Source: Flavobacteriia bacterium
Lineage (GTDB): Bacteria; Bacteroidota; Bacteroidia; Flavobacteriales_D; Crocinitomicaceae
Length of the DNA: 59,319 nucleotides
Assembly: GCA_947446925.1 (NCBI GenBank)
Contig: CANFHU010000016.1
Coordinates: 1 to 59,319 of the forward strand
Reading direction: 5' to 3'
In this document: positions 46,358-55,819 of the stretch, piece after piece
Layout: every line of letters begins with the position of its first letter
Numbering within the stretch: position 1 is the first letter of the stretch
The notes under the pieces: generated by a model
Databases searched by the model: none
The model's input: only the letters and a program-made list of their open reading frames with translations
Told to the model about the DNA's origin: nothing
Program-made: the position numbers and the translations under genes

Positions 46358-47707
46358 TTAGCGCGTTATCCAACTACTTGGATTCATTCGATTTATTTGT
46401 CCATTAGACACTTGATGAATTTCAAAATGAGCAACAGAAAGTGCTTCACCATCAACAGACAGAAGTGAACCAACTGCTTGTTTTGTTTTTACTTTCGCAC
46501 CAACACTTACATATACTTCTTGCAAATTAGAATACACAGTTCTATAATTACCATGTTTAATTATCACAATTTTTCCAGCTCCAGGTATGGATAGCACACT
46601 TGTTACTTCCCCTTCAAAAACAGAACGAACATTGGAATTACGATGTGTACTAATATCTACGCCATTATTATTCGTATATATTTCTTTCAGTTTTGGATGC
46701 GGCTGTCGACCATATCCCTCAGTGATGGTTCCTTTTTCTACAGGCCAAGGTAATCTCCCTCTGTTACTTTCAAAATTTTGATTCAACTCTACCTCTCTGG
46801 TTTCAGAAATCGTGATATTTCTTTTTGGTGTCTCTGTTGTAGCAGTTAGATTAGTTGCACTGGAAGATTTATCACTGTTTGAATTAGATTTAGCTGAAAC
46901 AGTGTTGGCAGTTGTATTGTTTACCGTAGTTTTTTGAACGGATTTACGTTCATTTGCTCTTCTTCGCGATTCTTCCGCTGCTAATTCTGCACTAATTGCT
47001 TCCTTAATTCGTTGTTTTAGAATTATTTTTTTGTTTTCAATTAGTTTCATTTCAGCAGCGAGTTTATTTTCTGCTTTTTTTAGTTTATCGTAATTTTTTT
47101 CTTGTTCTTTTTTGTCGACTAGTAAATCTTCTTTTTCTAGTTTCTTTTGTTCCGCAATAGTAATTTTAGTTTGTTTTTCTTTTTCCAAGGTAGTTTTTTC
47201 GTTGGAAATAAGTCGCTGGTGTTGTAAAATTATTTGTTTTTGTTTGCGTTGTAATTCTGCGATTTTGATCAAATATTTTTTCCTCTTTATCGCTTCATTA
47301 TAGTTTTTTGCAGCGAATACATACATCCATTGACCTTCTTTGCTTCTATGTTTGTAAGCATACAACAATAATTCTTTGTACTGAAAAACCAATAGTTCTA
47401 ATTTTTCTTCTAATTGATCTATTTGTTGGTTTTTTTGATCAATTTTTAGTTCTGTAGAGCGAATTTGATTGTCAAAATTTTTGAGTAATTCTTCCCGATA
47501 TTTGACTTGATTTTCCAAGACACGCAATTCACTTAAAGTAGCCTCCGTATTTGATTTAGCTTTCTTGAGTAAGCCTTTCGTTATGGAAATACTTTTTTCT
47601 AAACGCTCTTGTTCTTTACGTAGTTTTTCACTGTTTTTTTGACTGAAACCAGCTACAGGTAGACCTAGCATGAAAGTCAAAAGCAATAATTTAATTACAA
47701 GCTTCAT
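46358..47707 (-). CDS. EnvC-like murein hydrolase activator (degenerate M23)
   Basis: 449 residues. Signal peptide (about 1-22, ending AGFSQ), long coiled-coil (about 25-240, Lys/Glu-rich), Ser/Thr-rich linker, and a C-terminal LytM/M23 domain (about 320-449). The zinc site is broken: HxGxD reads NNGVD, and the HxH of LHFE reads VAHFEIH without the first His. This is the EnvC pattern, an activator of amidases that split daughter cells rather than an enzyme. It overlaps the DUF4292 gene by 17 bases. Confidence 0.9.
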   Translation of the reverse strand: MKLVIKLLLLTFMLGLPVAGFSQKNSEKLRKEQERLEKSISITKGLLKKAKSNTEATLSELRVLENQVKYREELLKNFDNQIRSTELKIDQKNQQIDQLEEKLELLVFQYKELLLYAYKHRSKEGQWMYVFAAKNYNEAIKRKKYLIKIAELQRKQKQIILQHQRLISNEKTTLEKEKQTKITIAEQKKLEKEDLLVDKKEQEKNYDKLKKAENKLAAEMKLIENKKIILKQRIKEAISAELAAEESRRRANERKSVQKTTVNNTTANTVSAKSNSNSDKSSSATNLTATTETPKRNITISETREVELNQNFESNRGRLPWPVEKGTITEGYGRQPHPKLKEIYTNNNGVDISTHRNSNVRSVFEGEVTSVLSIPGAGKIVIIKHGNYRTVYSNLQEVYVSVGAKVKTKQAVGSLLSVDGEALSVAHFEIHQVSNGQINRMNPSSWITR

Positions 47708-48506
47708 AGTTTTCAGGTATCGTAAAATAAATTTCTTGTTCTTGATTCACTTCTATTTTTTCATAGTGAAGGGTAATGAAAATAGTGTTTTTCTTTGTAG
47801 ATATCTGAATTTCTACTTCTTGGGGAACTAAATAATTTTCGATATATTTTTTTGATTTATAATTTATTACAATAAAAGTAGAATCTTTATTGTTTTCAAT
47901 TTCAATTTTTTTAATCCCCAAACTGTCATTTGAAAAATGATATTTTAATATAAAATCATCAAAATTCTTGCGTTCCATCTTTTTAATCTCTCTTTTTCGA
48001 TGGGAGGAAATTATGTAGGTATATGGGTCATGAATTTGATAATATTTTTGTTGCGGATGATAACCAAGTGGATTTCCTAAAAGTAATTCTTGTATATTAT
48101 TCAAGTCAAAATCAACTCCAAATTCTTGCTTTAACAATTTCAAGTTTGTTTTCACATAACATCTCTCTTTTTTATTTGTGAATTGCAGTGAATCTTTTGT
48201 AATAATTGAATTTACTAGTGGGATACCAGCATACGTAATCATAGCTGTAATGGCACTATCCTTAATGATACGTACAGAAGTTTTAAAAGAAACTTCTTGA
48301 TTTGTGTCTTTATATGTCGTTGCGATTTTGGAATAAAATGTATTTGGTGTTTTTTTAGAAAGACTGTCTATAATACTCACTAAATCAGAAGTTCTTTTAC
48401 GTTCGACTTTCACTAACGGAGTATCTCCGATTATTTTTTTTGCACATGAAGTTACCCCAACACATACACACACCAAGATGATTAACGTGTTAATAGACTG
48501 CCTCAT
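47691..48506 (-). CDS. DUF4292 lipoprotein
   Basis: 271 residues. Lipobox VTSC (Cys about 21), then a single mixed beta domain (SITAMITYAGIPLVNSIITKDS, NIQELLLGNPLGYHPQQKYY). This matches DUF4292, a Bacteroidota family that I believe has a LolA/LolB-like fold. A role in moving lipoproteins or other envelope lipids is conceivable but unproven. It overlaps the genes on both sides by 17 bases. Confidence 0.85.
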   Translation of the reverse strand: MRQSINTLIILVCVCVGVTSCAKKIIGDTPLVKVERKRTSDLVSIIDSLSKKTPNTFYSKIATTYKDTNQEVSFKTSVRIIKDSAITAMITYAGIPLVNSIITKDSLQFTNKKERCYVKTNLKLLKQEFGVDFDLNNIQELLLGNPLGYHPQQKYYQIHDPYTYIISSHRKREIKKMERKNFDDFILKYHFSNDSLGIKKIEIENNKDSTFIVINYKSKKYIENYLVPQEVEIQISTKKNTIFITLHYEKIEVNQEQEIYFTIPENYEACN

Positions 48507-50193
48507 AATACTGTTTTTTTTCTATTTTTTTAGGTAAAATGCTATTTTTAGACCCCTTCTCCAAAGCTAATTTCCAATAAATTAATGCCTCATTACTATT
48601 TCCTAATTTAAATTGGCAATCGCCAATATGCTCTATTATTAGTGGCTCTTTTTGTGCTGTTTTTAATGCTTCTTGAAATGTTGTAAGCGCGATTGTATAT
48701 TTTCCTTGTTGAAAAAGCACCCAACCATAGGTATCTAAAAAATGGGAATCATATGGAGAAACAGTGAGTACTTCTTTTATCATTCGCTCGGCTTTCTCCA
48801 ATTCTAGTTTCTCACATGCTAAATAATATGCATAATTATTCAAATTTAATTGATTCGTTGGAGCAAGTTCAATTGCTCTGGCATAACTTTCATTTGCCTC
48901 CACTTGTTGTTTATTCTTAAAGTATGCTTGTCCTAACTGTGCATAAAATTCCGCTTTTAACTCTACATTTTTACCTGCATATTCCTTACCGATTTCTAAT
49001 AAATCAATTGCTTCTGTGTATTTTTTAAGTTGATTCGCACTTACACCTGCCAGTAAATACAACTTATTTTTTGTAGGAAAAAGTTCAATTGCTTTTTTGC
49101 AATCTAGATATAACAGTTGGTATTGACGGAATTCATATTCCATGATAACCACCTCTTCCCAGATAGAGTAATGGGAAGGATCCAATTCAATTGCTTTGTG
49201 GTAAGAAACTAATGCGGAAGTATCGTTGCCATTTTTACTTTGAATATCTCCTAATAATGTAAATACTTTTGCTTCCGTTGGATGATCTATTGTTAATTGG
49301 TTTGCCAACTCAATTACCTGTGAATCCACCGTTACTTGTTTATCTAGAAAATAAGTGATTGATTTAGTTTTCGTTTGCAGTGAAATTTCTGGACATTGAA
49401 AAGCTAACTTTAGTTCTTGATAGGTATTTAATTTATCTCCCCTTTCTAAATAATATTGTGCTAACGTAAGATGAACATTTCCATTTTTAGGGTCAGATTT
49501 AGCTAGTTTAAACAATAGTTTTACAGCAGCGTCATCATTTTTTGTTTCAAAATAATAATCTATTAATTGCGCTAATAACTCATTTTCAGTAGGAAATTTT
49601 TCAATCGCGTTTAATAATATTTGTTCTGCTTCTTTCTCTTGTTGTAAGTAGCGTTTAATCTTATATTTTTCAATTGCAATTTCAGGCGTTTCTCCTATCG
49701 CAACCTGCAATAACTCCATCGTTTCGAATGCTTCTTTTAACTTGTTCAACTTCAGTAAACATTCGGAGTAACTAATTAACCAATCCGGATTACGTGGATT
49801 AATTTTTAAAAGTTTTTGATAGGTTTGACTAGCAAGTTTATAATTATTTGTCGCTAAATATTTTATTGCTAAGTCTTGTGTATAATATTCATTTTTAGGA
49901 TCTATTGTCGTAGCTTTTTCAAGCGCTGCAATTGATTTTTCTTTTTGATTTGTATAACCATATAATTCTGACAAGGCGAAATATGCAGCATCGTCATTTT
50001 TGTTCTGCGAAATACAGGCTTCAAAGATGGTTATCGCATTTTCATATTGTCTGCGTTCTTTGGTTCTCACTCCCTCGTGAAATAATTCGATATATCGGGG
50101 TGAAAAAGCAGTTTTTTGGGGTGCCACTTTTTTAGAAGTACCACAAGCACTAATTAGTAATCCAACAAATACGAATAGTATAAAAAACCTCAT
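48490..50193 (-). CDS. TPR-repeat lipoprotein
   Basis: 567 residues. Lipobox LISAC (Cys about 17), then more than ten tetratricopeptide repeats (for example DAAYFALSELYGYTNQKEKSI and HFLDTYGWVLFQQGKY). It is an outer-membrane-associated scaffold. Its ATG overlaps the stop of the nucleotidyltransferase (TAATG) and its end overlaps the DUF4292 gene, so the order nucleotidyltransferase-TPR-DUF4292-EnvC is one tightly coupled unit. Confidence 0.9.
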   Translation of the reverse strand: MRFFILFVFVGLLISACGTSKKVAPQKTAFSPRYIELFHEGVRTKERRQYENAITIFEACISQNKNDDAAYFALSELYGYTNQKEKSIAALEKATTIDPKNEYYTQDLAIKYLATNNYKLASQTYQKLLKINPRNPDWLISYSECLLKLNKLKEAFETMELLQVAIGETPEIAIEKYKIKRYLQQEKEAEQILLNAIEKFPTENELLAQLIDYYFETKNDDAAVKLLFKLAKSDPKNGNVHLTLAQYYLERGDKLNTYQELKLAFQCPEISLQTKTKSITYFLDKQVTVDSQVIELANQLTIDHPTEAKVFTLLGDIQSKNGNDTSALVSYHKAIELDPSHYSIWEEVVIMEYEFRQYQLLYLDCKKAIELFPTKNKLYLLAGVSANQLKKYTEAIDLLEIGKEYAGKNVELKAEFYAQLGQAYFKNKQQVEANESYARAIELAPTNQLNLNNYAYYLACEKLELEKAERMIKEVLTVSPYDSHFLDTYGWVLFQQGKYTIALTTFQEALKTAQKEPLIIEHIGDCQFKLGNSNEALIYWKLALEKGSKNSILPKKIEKKQYYEAVY

Positions 50194-51200
50194 TAAGCGA
50201 TTATTGAGAAATCCCCTAAACTAATATCTGCAATCTTCCCTTGATATTTCGCTTGGTTTCCTATCATTGAATCCTGCAAAAGTGCATTAATGATCAAAGA
50301 TTTATTTTGAATAATTGTATTTTTCACAATCGAATTTTCAATTATTGAGTCTTTGCCAATAGCTACGTGAGGTCCAACAACCGAATTTACAATTTTGACG
50401 TTTTCACCGATGTAGCAAGGCAGAATTATAACTGAGTTTTCAGAAAGTACATCTTTAGCGATGTTATTTATTCCTTTCTCTAAATCATATTCAAGTACAC
50501 GTTGGTTCGTATGCACGGTTACTTCCTTGTTTCCGCAATCTAACCATTCTTCTACTTTACCTGGTTTAAATTTATTTCCAGCTTCTGTCAATCGACGTAA
50601 GGCATCTGGTAGTTGGTATTCACCACTTTTAATAATCTTATTTTCAAGTAAAAATTCGATTTCTTTCTTTAAATCTTCCCCTTTTTTGAAATAATAGATC
50701 CCAATCATTGCCAAGTCTGAAACAAAAGTTTGCGGTTTTTCAACGAAATCAATGATTTCATTGTTCTCATTTAATTGAATAACCCCAAACGCAGAAGGAT
50801 CTTCAATTTGTTTTACCCACAAAATTCCATCTACTGTAGCATCTAATTTAAAATCCGCTTTAAAAAGTGTATCTGCAAAAGCAACTACTACAGGCCCTTC
50901 CAAAAGTTCCTTTGCACAATATACCGCATGCGCAGTTCCCAATGGCTGTTCTTGGTAATGAATAGAACCTTTCGCCCCTAAATTTTCAGCAACTTGAATC
51001 AATTCTTGTTCAACTTCAGCGCCAAAATCACCAATAACGAATGCAATTTCTTCTATTTTATCCGAACAGATAGACGCAATATCTTCGACTAGTCTATGTA
51101 CAATTGGTTTACCTCCAACTGGAATTAATGGTTTTGGTATTGTTAAAGTATGTGGACGTAGACGGCTTCCTCGTCCAGCCATAGGTACGATAATTTTCAT
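50193..51200 (-). CDS. Sugar-phosphate nucleotidyltransferase
   Basis: 335 residues from the ATG at 51200 (MKIIVPMAGRGSRLRP); a longer frame would overlap dut and is rejected. The nucleotide-binding motif GRGSRLRPHTLTIPKPLIPVGGKP and the metal/sugar part (VVAFADTLFKAD, VEKPQTFVSDLAMIGIYYF, GEYQLPDALRRLTEAG) are those of RmlA/GlmU-like enzymes. A C-terminal segment with hexapeptide-like repeats (NSIVKNTIIQNKSLIINALL) follows. It likely makes an activated sugar; which one cannot be told. Confidence 0.9.
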   Translation of the reverse strand: MKIIVPMAGRGSRLRPHTLTIPKPLIPVGGKPIVHRLVEDIASICSDKIEEIAFVIGDFGAEVEQELIQVAENLGAKGSIHYQEQPLGTAHAVYCAKELLEGPVVVAFADTLFKADFKLDATVDGILWVKQIEDPSAFGVIQLNENNEIIDFVEKPQTFVSDLAMIGIYYFKKGEDLKKEIEFLLENKIIKSGEYQLPDALRRLTEAGNKFKPGKVEEWLDCGNKEVTVHTNQRVLEYDLEKGINNIAKDVLSENSVIILPCYIGENVKIVNSVVGPHVAIGKDSIIENSIVKNTIIQNKSLIINALLQDSMIGNQAKYQGKIADISLGDFSIIA

Positions 51201-51207
51201 AGTAGTA

Positions 51208-51642
51208 TTATTTTTTTCCGGTACTTCCGAATCCTCCTTCTCCCCTTTCGGTTTCGTTAAGAGATTCTGTTTCAAACCAGACTGCTTGTTCAACTTTAGC
51301 AAAAACTAATTGTGCGATACGATCTCCTGAATTAATTTCGAAATTTTCAGAAGAATGATTAATAAGTATAACACCAATTTCACCACGATAATCTGCATCG
51401 ATGGTTCCAGGTGAATTTAAAACAGTTATACCATTTTTAAGTGCTAAACCAGAACGTGGTCTAACTTGAGCTTCATATCCTTCTGGAATTTCCAAAAAGA
51501 GTCCAGTTTTAATTAATTTTCGTTCACCAGGGCTAAGTGTACATTTTTCCTCCATAAATGCACGTATATCTAATCCAGCAGAAGCAGACGTCTCATAGGA
51601 AGGTAATGCGTTATCCGATTTATTTATGATTGCGACTTTCAT
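51208..51642 (-). CDS. dut: dUTP diphosphatase
   Basis: 144 residues. All five motifs are visible: [43 protein letters not shown] and the C-terminal [12 protein letters not shown] arm that closes the trimer active site. It converts dUTP to dUMP and diphosphate, keeping uracil out of DNA. It lies 7 bases before the nucleotidyltransferase start and 24 bases after purE. Confidence 0.97.
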   Translation of the reverse strand: MKVAIINKSDNALPSYETSASAGLDIRAFMEEKCTLSPGERKLIKTGLFLEIPEGYEAQVRPRSGLALKNGITVLNSPGTIDADYRGEIGVILINHSSENFEINSGDRIAQLVFAKVEQAVWFETESLNETERGEGGFGSTGKK

Positions 51643-51666
51643 GTATAAAAAACGTTGATATACAAA

Positions 51667-52152
51667 TTAAACTTGTAGGTTCTTACCACTTTCTAATACA
51701 GCCTCTTTGAGCGATTGCATGTATATTTCTAGTGTTTTAAGTAAATTTTCATCACTAGTTGCAATCATTTTTGCGGCAAGAATTCCAGCATTTTTTGCTG
51801 CATTTAATGCAACTGTTGCTACAGGAATGCCATTTGGCATTTGCAGGATAGATAAAATACTATCCCAGCCATCTATTGAATTACTAGACTTTATTGGAAC
51901 TCCAATCACAGGAAGTGGAGTAAGAGAAGCTGTCATACCCGGTAAATGCGCAGCGCCACCGGCACCAGCAATAATCACTTTTATTCCACGTTTATGTGCA
52001 TTTTGTGCGTATTCAACCATTAATTCAGGCGTACGATGGGCAGAAACAACGTTGATTTCGTAGTCAACACCAAACTCTTTAAGAATATGTGCCGCTTCTT
52101 GCATAATCGGTAAATCCGATTTGCTACCCATAATAATTCCAACTTTTGCCAT
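51667..52152 (-). CDS. purE: N5-carboxyaminoimidazole ribonucleotide mutase
   Basis: 161 residues from the ATG at 52152 ([17 protein letters not shown]). A start 18 codons upstream is excluded because the promoter boxes lie within that stretch. GSKSD, SAHRTPE and [11 protein letters not shown] motifs line the active site of class I PurE. It moves the carboxylate in purine synthesis. First gene of the purE-dut-nucleotidyltransferase-TPR-DUF4292-envC unit. Confidence 0.97.
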   Translation of the reverse strand: MAKVGIIMGSKSDLPIMQEAAHILKEFGVDYEINVVSAHRTPELMVEYAQNAHKRGIKVIIAGAGGAAHLPGMTASLTPLPVIGVPIKSSNSIDGWDSILSILQMPNGIPVATVALNAAKNAGILAAKMIATSDENLLKTLEIYMQSLKEAVLESGKNLQV

Positions 52153-52167
52153 TCTTGTATTTTTTAA

Positions 52168-52200
52168 CAAATGTAAGTACTTTCCAACGTGTTTACTCAA
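52168..52200 (-). promoter_or_regulatory. Promoter of the purE unit
   Basis: On the minus strand TTG (52198-52200), 22 bases, then TACATTTG (52168-52175), 15 bases before the purE ATG. It fits TTG-N(17-23)-TAnnTTTG and fixes the purE start. Confidence 0.65.
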
Positions 52201-52327
52201 TGTCAAAAGGAAGTTCTGAAAAGAAAAATGTTAGTATAATCGAATTTAAGGTTTATTAACAACCTTTTTATAAAATTACGTCTATTCAGAAATTAGTGAT
52301 TATATTCAATCAAAATTTAAATTTAGT

Positions 52328-54433
52328 ATGCAAAAAATACGCTTATTATTCCTTTTCACGGTAGTTTATTCAATAACCTTTGGTCAACAGCAACAGTTAC
52401 CTTGTGGTCAACATATTTATTTAAAAGAGCAATTAAAGGATCCTAACTTTAAACTAAAATATGATTTAGAACAAAAAGTTCAGCAGGAAGTATTAAAAGA
52501 AATGCTCAAAAATCCTAACCAAAAACGGGGTATTATTTACAAAATACCAGTTGTTTTTCATGTACTTCATTCGAATGGTGTAGAAAATATTTCGAGAGCT
52601 CAAATAATTGATCAACTTGCAATATTAAATAGAGATTTTAGGTTGAAAAACGCAGATGCAGCAAATGTACATCCCGACTTCAAAGGTCTACCCGCAGATG
52701 CTGAAATTGAATTTGTATTAGCGACTAAAGCTCCTGATGGAACTTGTTTCTCGGGAGTTACTAGAACTTATAAATCCACAACATTAACCACAAGTTATGA
52801 CCAAATCGATGCTATCGTAAACGAAAATGATGTTTGTCAAACAGGATGGGATGGCGATAAATATTTAAATATTTTTGTTTGTGCTGGCTTTGATATACAA
52901 GCCTCTGGTTATACCAATCTGCCTTGGTCAAATACTAATATGAGTAATGGAATTTTCATGTTACATAATTACATTGGTAGTATTGGTACAAGTTATTTAA
53001 GAAATAGTAGAGTTTTAACTCATGAAATTGGCCATTGGTTAAATTTATATCACACTTGGGGACCTACAAACGACGCTGGATTACTTACTAACTGTTCAAC
53101 AGATGATGAAGTAGAAGATACACCAAATTGTATTGGAGATAAGGGAACATGTAACTTAGATGATTTATCTTGTTCTACAAGAGCTAATATAGAAAATTAT
53201 ATGGACTACTCTTTTTGTAATAAAATGTTTACTCAAGGACAAGTTGACCGTATGCATGCAGCATTAAATTCTCCAATTGGTGGAAGAAATAATTTATGGA
53301 CCATTCAAAACTTGACAGAAGTAGGGGCAACTAGTTTGCCTCTTTGTAAAGCAGAATTTACAATTAGCAATTCACAAATCTGTGAAGGCGGACAAGTTAC
53401 TTTTTCGGATGTATCGTATAATTCTCCAGTGTCTTGGTTGTGGAGTTTTCCCGGAGGCTCCCCTAGTAGTTCAAATCTTCAAAACCCTTCAGTCACGTAC
53501 AACCATAAAGGTAATTACAATGTGACTCTGACGGTTTCTGATGGAACGAATTCGAAAACTATTACTAAAACAAACTTAATTAATGTGATCAATGACCAGA
53601 GATCATTGCCATTTATAGAAACATTTTCTTCCTATTCATCCCTTTCTAACGCAAGTTTTTGGAGTAGTTCAAATACGGGAAACAATGAAAGTTTTCAAAT
53701 ATATTCAGGAGCAGGGTTTTCGGATAATACTTGCTTAAAATTAGCGAATTTTCAAGAAAACACAATAAGTTCAGATGAACTAACTTCTAATACATTAGAT
53801 TTATCCAAAATTACCAATCAAGGATTAATCACACTTACTTTTCGTTATGCCTATCGTAAAAAAAACAGTGCTAATTCAGAAGTATTGCGTGTGTCCATGT
53901 CTGGAGATTGCGGTATGACTTGGAACTCAAGAAAAGTATTATCTGGTGCGAATTTATCTAGTTTAATAAGTACATCAGATTGGACTCCAACTTCTATTTC
54001 CGATTGGACAACTGTACACGTTACAAACATTAATAGTAGTTATTGGAGTCCAAATACTAGACTACGTTTTACTTTTGATGGTAGCGGTGGTAATAATTTC
54101 TTTCTGGATGACATTAACGTGTACCCATCAAGTCCTTCCTCTTCTTTATACTTATCGGTTGATGAATTAAATAAATCCGAGGAGATACGTGTTTTCCCAA
54201 ATCCAACTGACAATGAATTATCGTTAGAATTCCAACTAAATAACCAACAAATTGTAGATTATGCAATCATCAATATTTTAGGGAAAACTATAAGTAAGCA
54301 TGCTATTCAGGCAGGTGCAGGTAATAATTTAGTTGTAATACCAACCAAAGATCTGCAAGAAGGCAGTTATTTTATAAAACTGAATTTTGGTGGTGAAGCA
54401 GTCATAAAATATTTTCAAGTAGGAAGAGAGTAA
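52328..54433 (+). CDS. Secreted M43 metalloprotease with T9SS sorting domain
   Basis: 701 residues. Signal peptide (about 1-19, ending TFGQQ), propeptide, then the zinc-protease domain with HEIGHWLNLYH at 232-242 (His232, Glu233, His236, His242) and the Met-turn NYMDYSFCNKMF. This is the pappalysin/M43 pattern. A PKD domain follows (about 342-420), then a jelly-roll-like region, and a type A T9SS C-terminal domain (about 618-701) starting RVFPNPTDNELSL and ending AVIKYFQVGRE. It should be exported through T9SS to the surface or medium and cleave proteins. Confidence 0.95.
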   Translation: MQKIRLLFLFTVVYSITFGQQQQLPCGQHIYLKEQLKDPNFKLKYDLEQKVQQEVLKEMLKNPNQKRGIIYKIPVVFHVLHSNGVENISRAQIIDQLAILNRDFRLKNADAANVHPDFKGLPADAEIEFVLATKAPDGTCFSGVTRTYKSTTLTTSYDQIDAIVNENDVCQTGWDGDKYLNIFVCAGFDIQASGYTNLPWSNTNMSNGIFMLHNYIGSIGTSYLRNSRVLTHEIGHWLNLYHTWGPTNDAGLLTNCSTDDEVEDTPNCIGDKGTCNLDDLSCSTRANIENYMDYSFCNKMFTQGQVDRMHAALNSPIGGRNNLWTIQNLTEVGATSLPLCKAEFTISNSQICEGGQVTFSDVSYNSPVSWLWSFPGGSPSSSNLQNPSVTYNHKGNYNVTLTVSDGTNSKTITKTNLINVINDQRSLPFIETFSSYSSLSNASFWSSSNTGNNESFQIYSGAGFSDNTCLKLANFQENTISSDELTSNTLDLSKITNQGLITLTFRYAYRKKNSANSEVLRVSMSGDCGMTWNSRKVLSGANLSSLISTSDWTPTSISDWTTVHVTNINSSYWSPNTRLRFTFDGSGGNNFFLDDINVYPSSPSSSLYLSVDELNKSEEIRVFPNPTDNELSLEFQLNNQQIVDYAIINILGKTISKHAIQAGAGNNLVVIPTKDLQEGSYFIKLNFGGEAVIKYFQVGRE

Positions 54434-54601
54434 CGTGAGATTTGAGTGACGATAGACGCGTGACGAGATATGTTTAATGATAGATTTTGGATGCGAATAG
54501 CGTAATGTGATTTAGTAAAGATTGATATTTAGGGGTTGTAATTCAATCAGGAGACGAAAACTATCATGTTTAAAAATTTACAAGACGCAAGGTGTCATAA
54601 G

Positions 54602-54692
54602 GAGACTCAAAGCATTGCGAAAGATACGCAAAGCATTGATAAAGAGACGCAAAGCATTGATAAAGATAAAGAGACGCAAAGCATTGCGTCTC
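54602..54692. repeat. Four tandem 21-bp units ending in a palindrome
   Basis: Units begin at 54602, 54623, 54644 and 54671, each a variant of GAGACGCAAAGCATTG plus 5 bases, with a 6-base insert before the last. The last forms a perfect hairpin (arms 54671-54679 and 54684-54692), with the gpsA stop codon at its outer edge. On the minus strand a T-rich stretch follows, so it may double as the gpsA terminator. The gap 54434-54601 has no gene. Confidence 0.8.
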
Positions 54693-55690
54693 TAAGATAA
54701 TTTATCGGAAAGAATACGCATTTCTATTACAGGTGATATTTTTTCGTAAACGATATTATATACCGCTTCGATGATTGGCATGTCTACTTGAAACTTTTTA
54801 TTGATTTCCATCAAACATTTCACCGCGTAGTAGCCTTCTGCAATCATTTCCATTTCTAATTGGGCACTTTTAACAGAATATCCTTTTCCAATCATAAATC
54901 CAAACGAGCGATTTCGAGAAAATTTAGAATATGCTGTAACTAATAAATCCCCTAAATAGGCGCTGGACTTTACGTCTCGGTGTATTGGACTTACAACATC
55001 GATAAAATTCTCAATTTCTTGTATTGCATTCGAGATTAATACCGATTGAAAATTATCCCCATATCCTAAACCAGAACAAATACCGGAAGCAACTGCGTAA
55101 ACATTTTTAAGAACCGCAGAAAATTCCGTACCAAAAAGGTCATCCGAAACAGTAGTTTTGATATAACGACACGCTAATGCATGTGCCATGGTACTTGCTA
55201 TCAATTCATCTTGACAGGCAATCGTCAAATACGATAACCGCTCTAATGCAACTTCTTCTGCATGACATGGTCCGCAAATAATACCGATTTTGTGGTAAGG
55301 TACTCCAAAAGTTTTATGAATAAAACGAGCTGGAATTGCATTGTATTCAGGAATTATTCCTTTAACTGCTGAAAAAACGACTTTTCCTTCGAAAAGAGAT
55401 TTGTCTATATTTTCAAACAATTTTGTCAAAAATGCTGAGGGAGTAGCAATAATTATATACTGCGCTTCTTTCAGAATTTCTTCTAAATTACTTGATACTA
55501 CTAATTTTTCCGTATCAAATTCTACAGACTGAAGGTATTTTGGATTGTGTTTGAATTGCAATATATGGTTAACTTGTTCTTCAGATCGAACAAACCAATA
55601 TACTTTATTCAGATTATTACAAAGGATTTTAACTTGAGCAGTTGCCCAACTTCCACCTCCTATAACTGCTATTTTTTTGTCTTTTACCAT
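54692..55690 (-). CDS. gpsA: Glycerol-3-phosphate dehydrogenase [NAD(P)+]
   Basis: 332 residues, normal length. N-terminal dinucleotide motif AVIGGGSWATA, then AVKGIIPE, GPCHAEEVALER and the catalytic-domain segment FSAVLKNVYAVASGICSGLGYGDNFQS with the active-site Lys in LKNVYA. It reduces dihydroxyacetone phosphate for phospholipid synthesis. A -7-like TAAATTTG lies upstream. The stop codon touches a palindromic repeat. Confidence 0.96.
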   Translation of the reverse strand: MVKDKKIAVIGGGSWATAQVKILCNNLNKVYWFVRSEEQVNHILQFKHNPKYLQSVEFDTEKLVVSSNLEEILKEAQYIIIATPSAFLTKLFENIDKSLFEGKVVFSAVKGIIPEYNAIPARFIHKTFGVPYHKIGIICGPCHAEEVALERLSYLTIACQDELIASTMAHALACRYIKTTVSDDLFGTEFSAVLKNVYAVASGICSGLGYGDNFQSVLISNAIQEIENFIDVVSPIHRDVKSSAYLGDLLVTAYSKFSRNRSFGFMIGKGYSVKSAQLEMEMIAEGYYAVKCLMEINKKFQVDMPIIEAVYNIVYEKISPVIEMRILSDKLS

Positions 55691-55703
55691 AGTAATTCTG
55701 CTA

Positions 55704-55711
55704 CAAATTTA
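55704..55711 (-). promoter_or_regulatory. Putative -7 box of gpsA
   Basis: The minus strand reads TAAATTTG about 13 bases before the gpsA ATG. No TTG is seen at the usual upstream distance. Confidence 0.35.
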
Positions 55712-55819
55712 AACTTTTTATTTAAATGAGAAGTGTTAAATAAATAATGGATTACGAATTCAAAATTGTATATTAGCATAAGTAAACTACTTTTTTACGT
55801 TGTAAAATACGATTGTGCC

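Noticed and set aside
54602-54692. Possible CRISPR-like array
   Set aside because: The units are contiguous 21-mers without unique spacers, and no cas genes are present.
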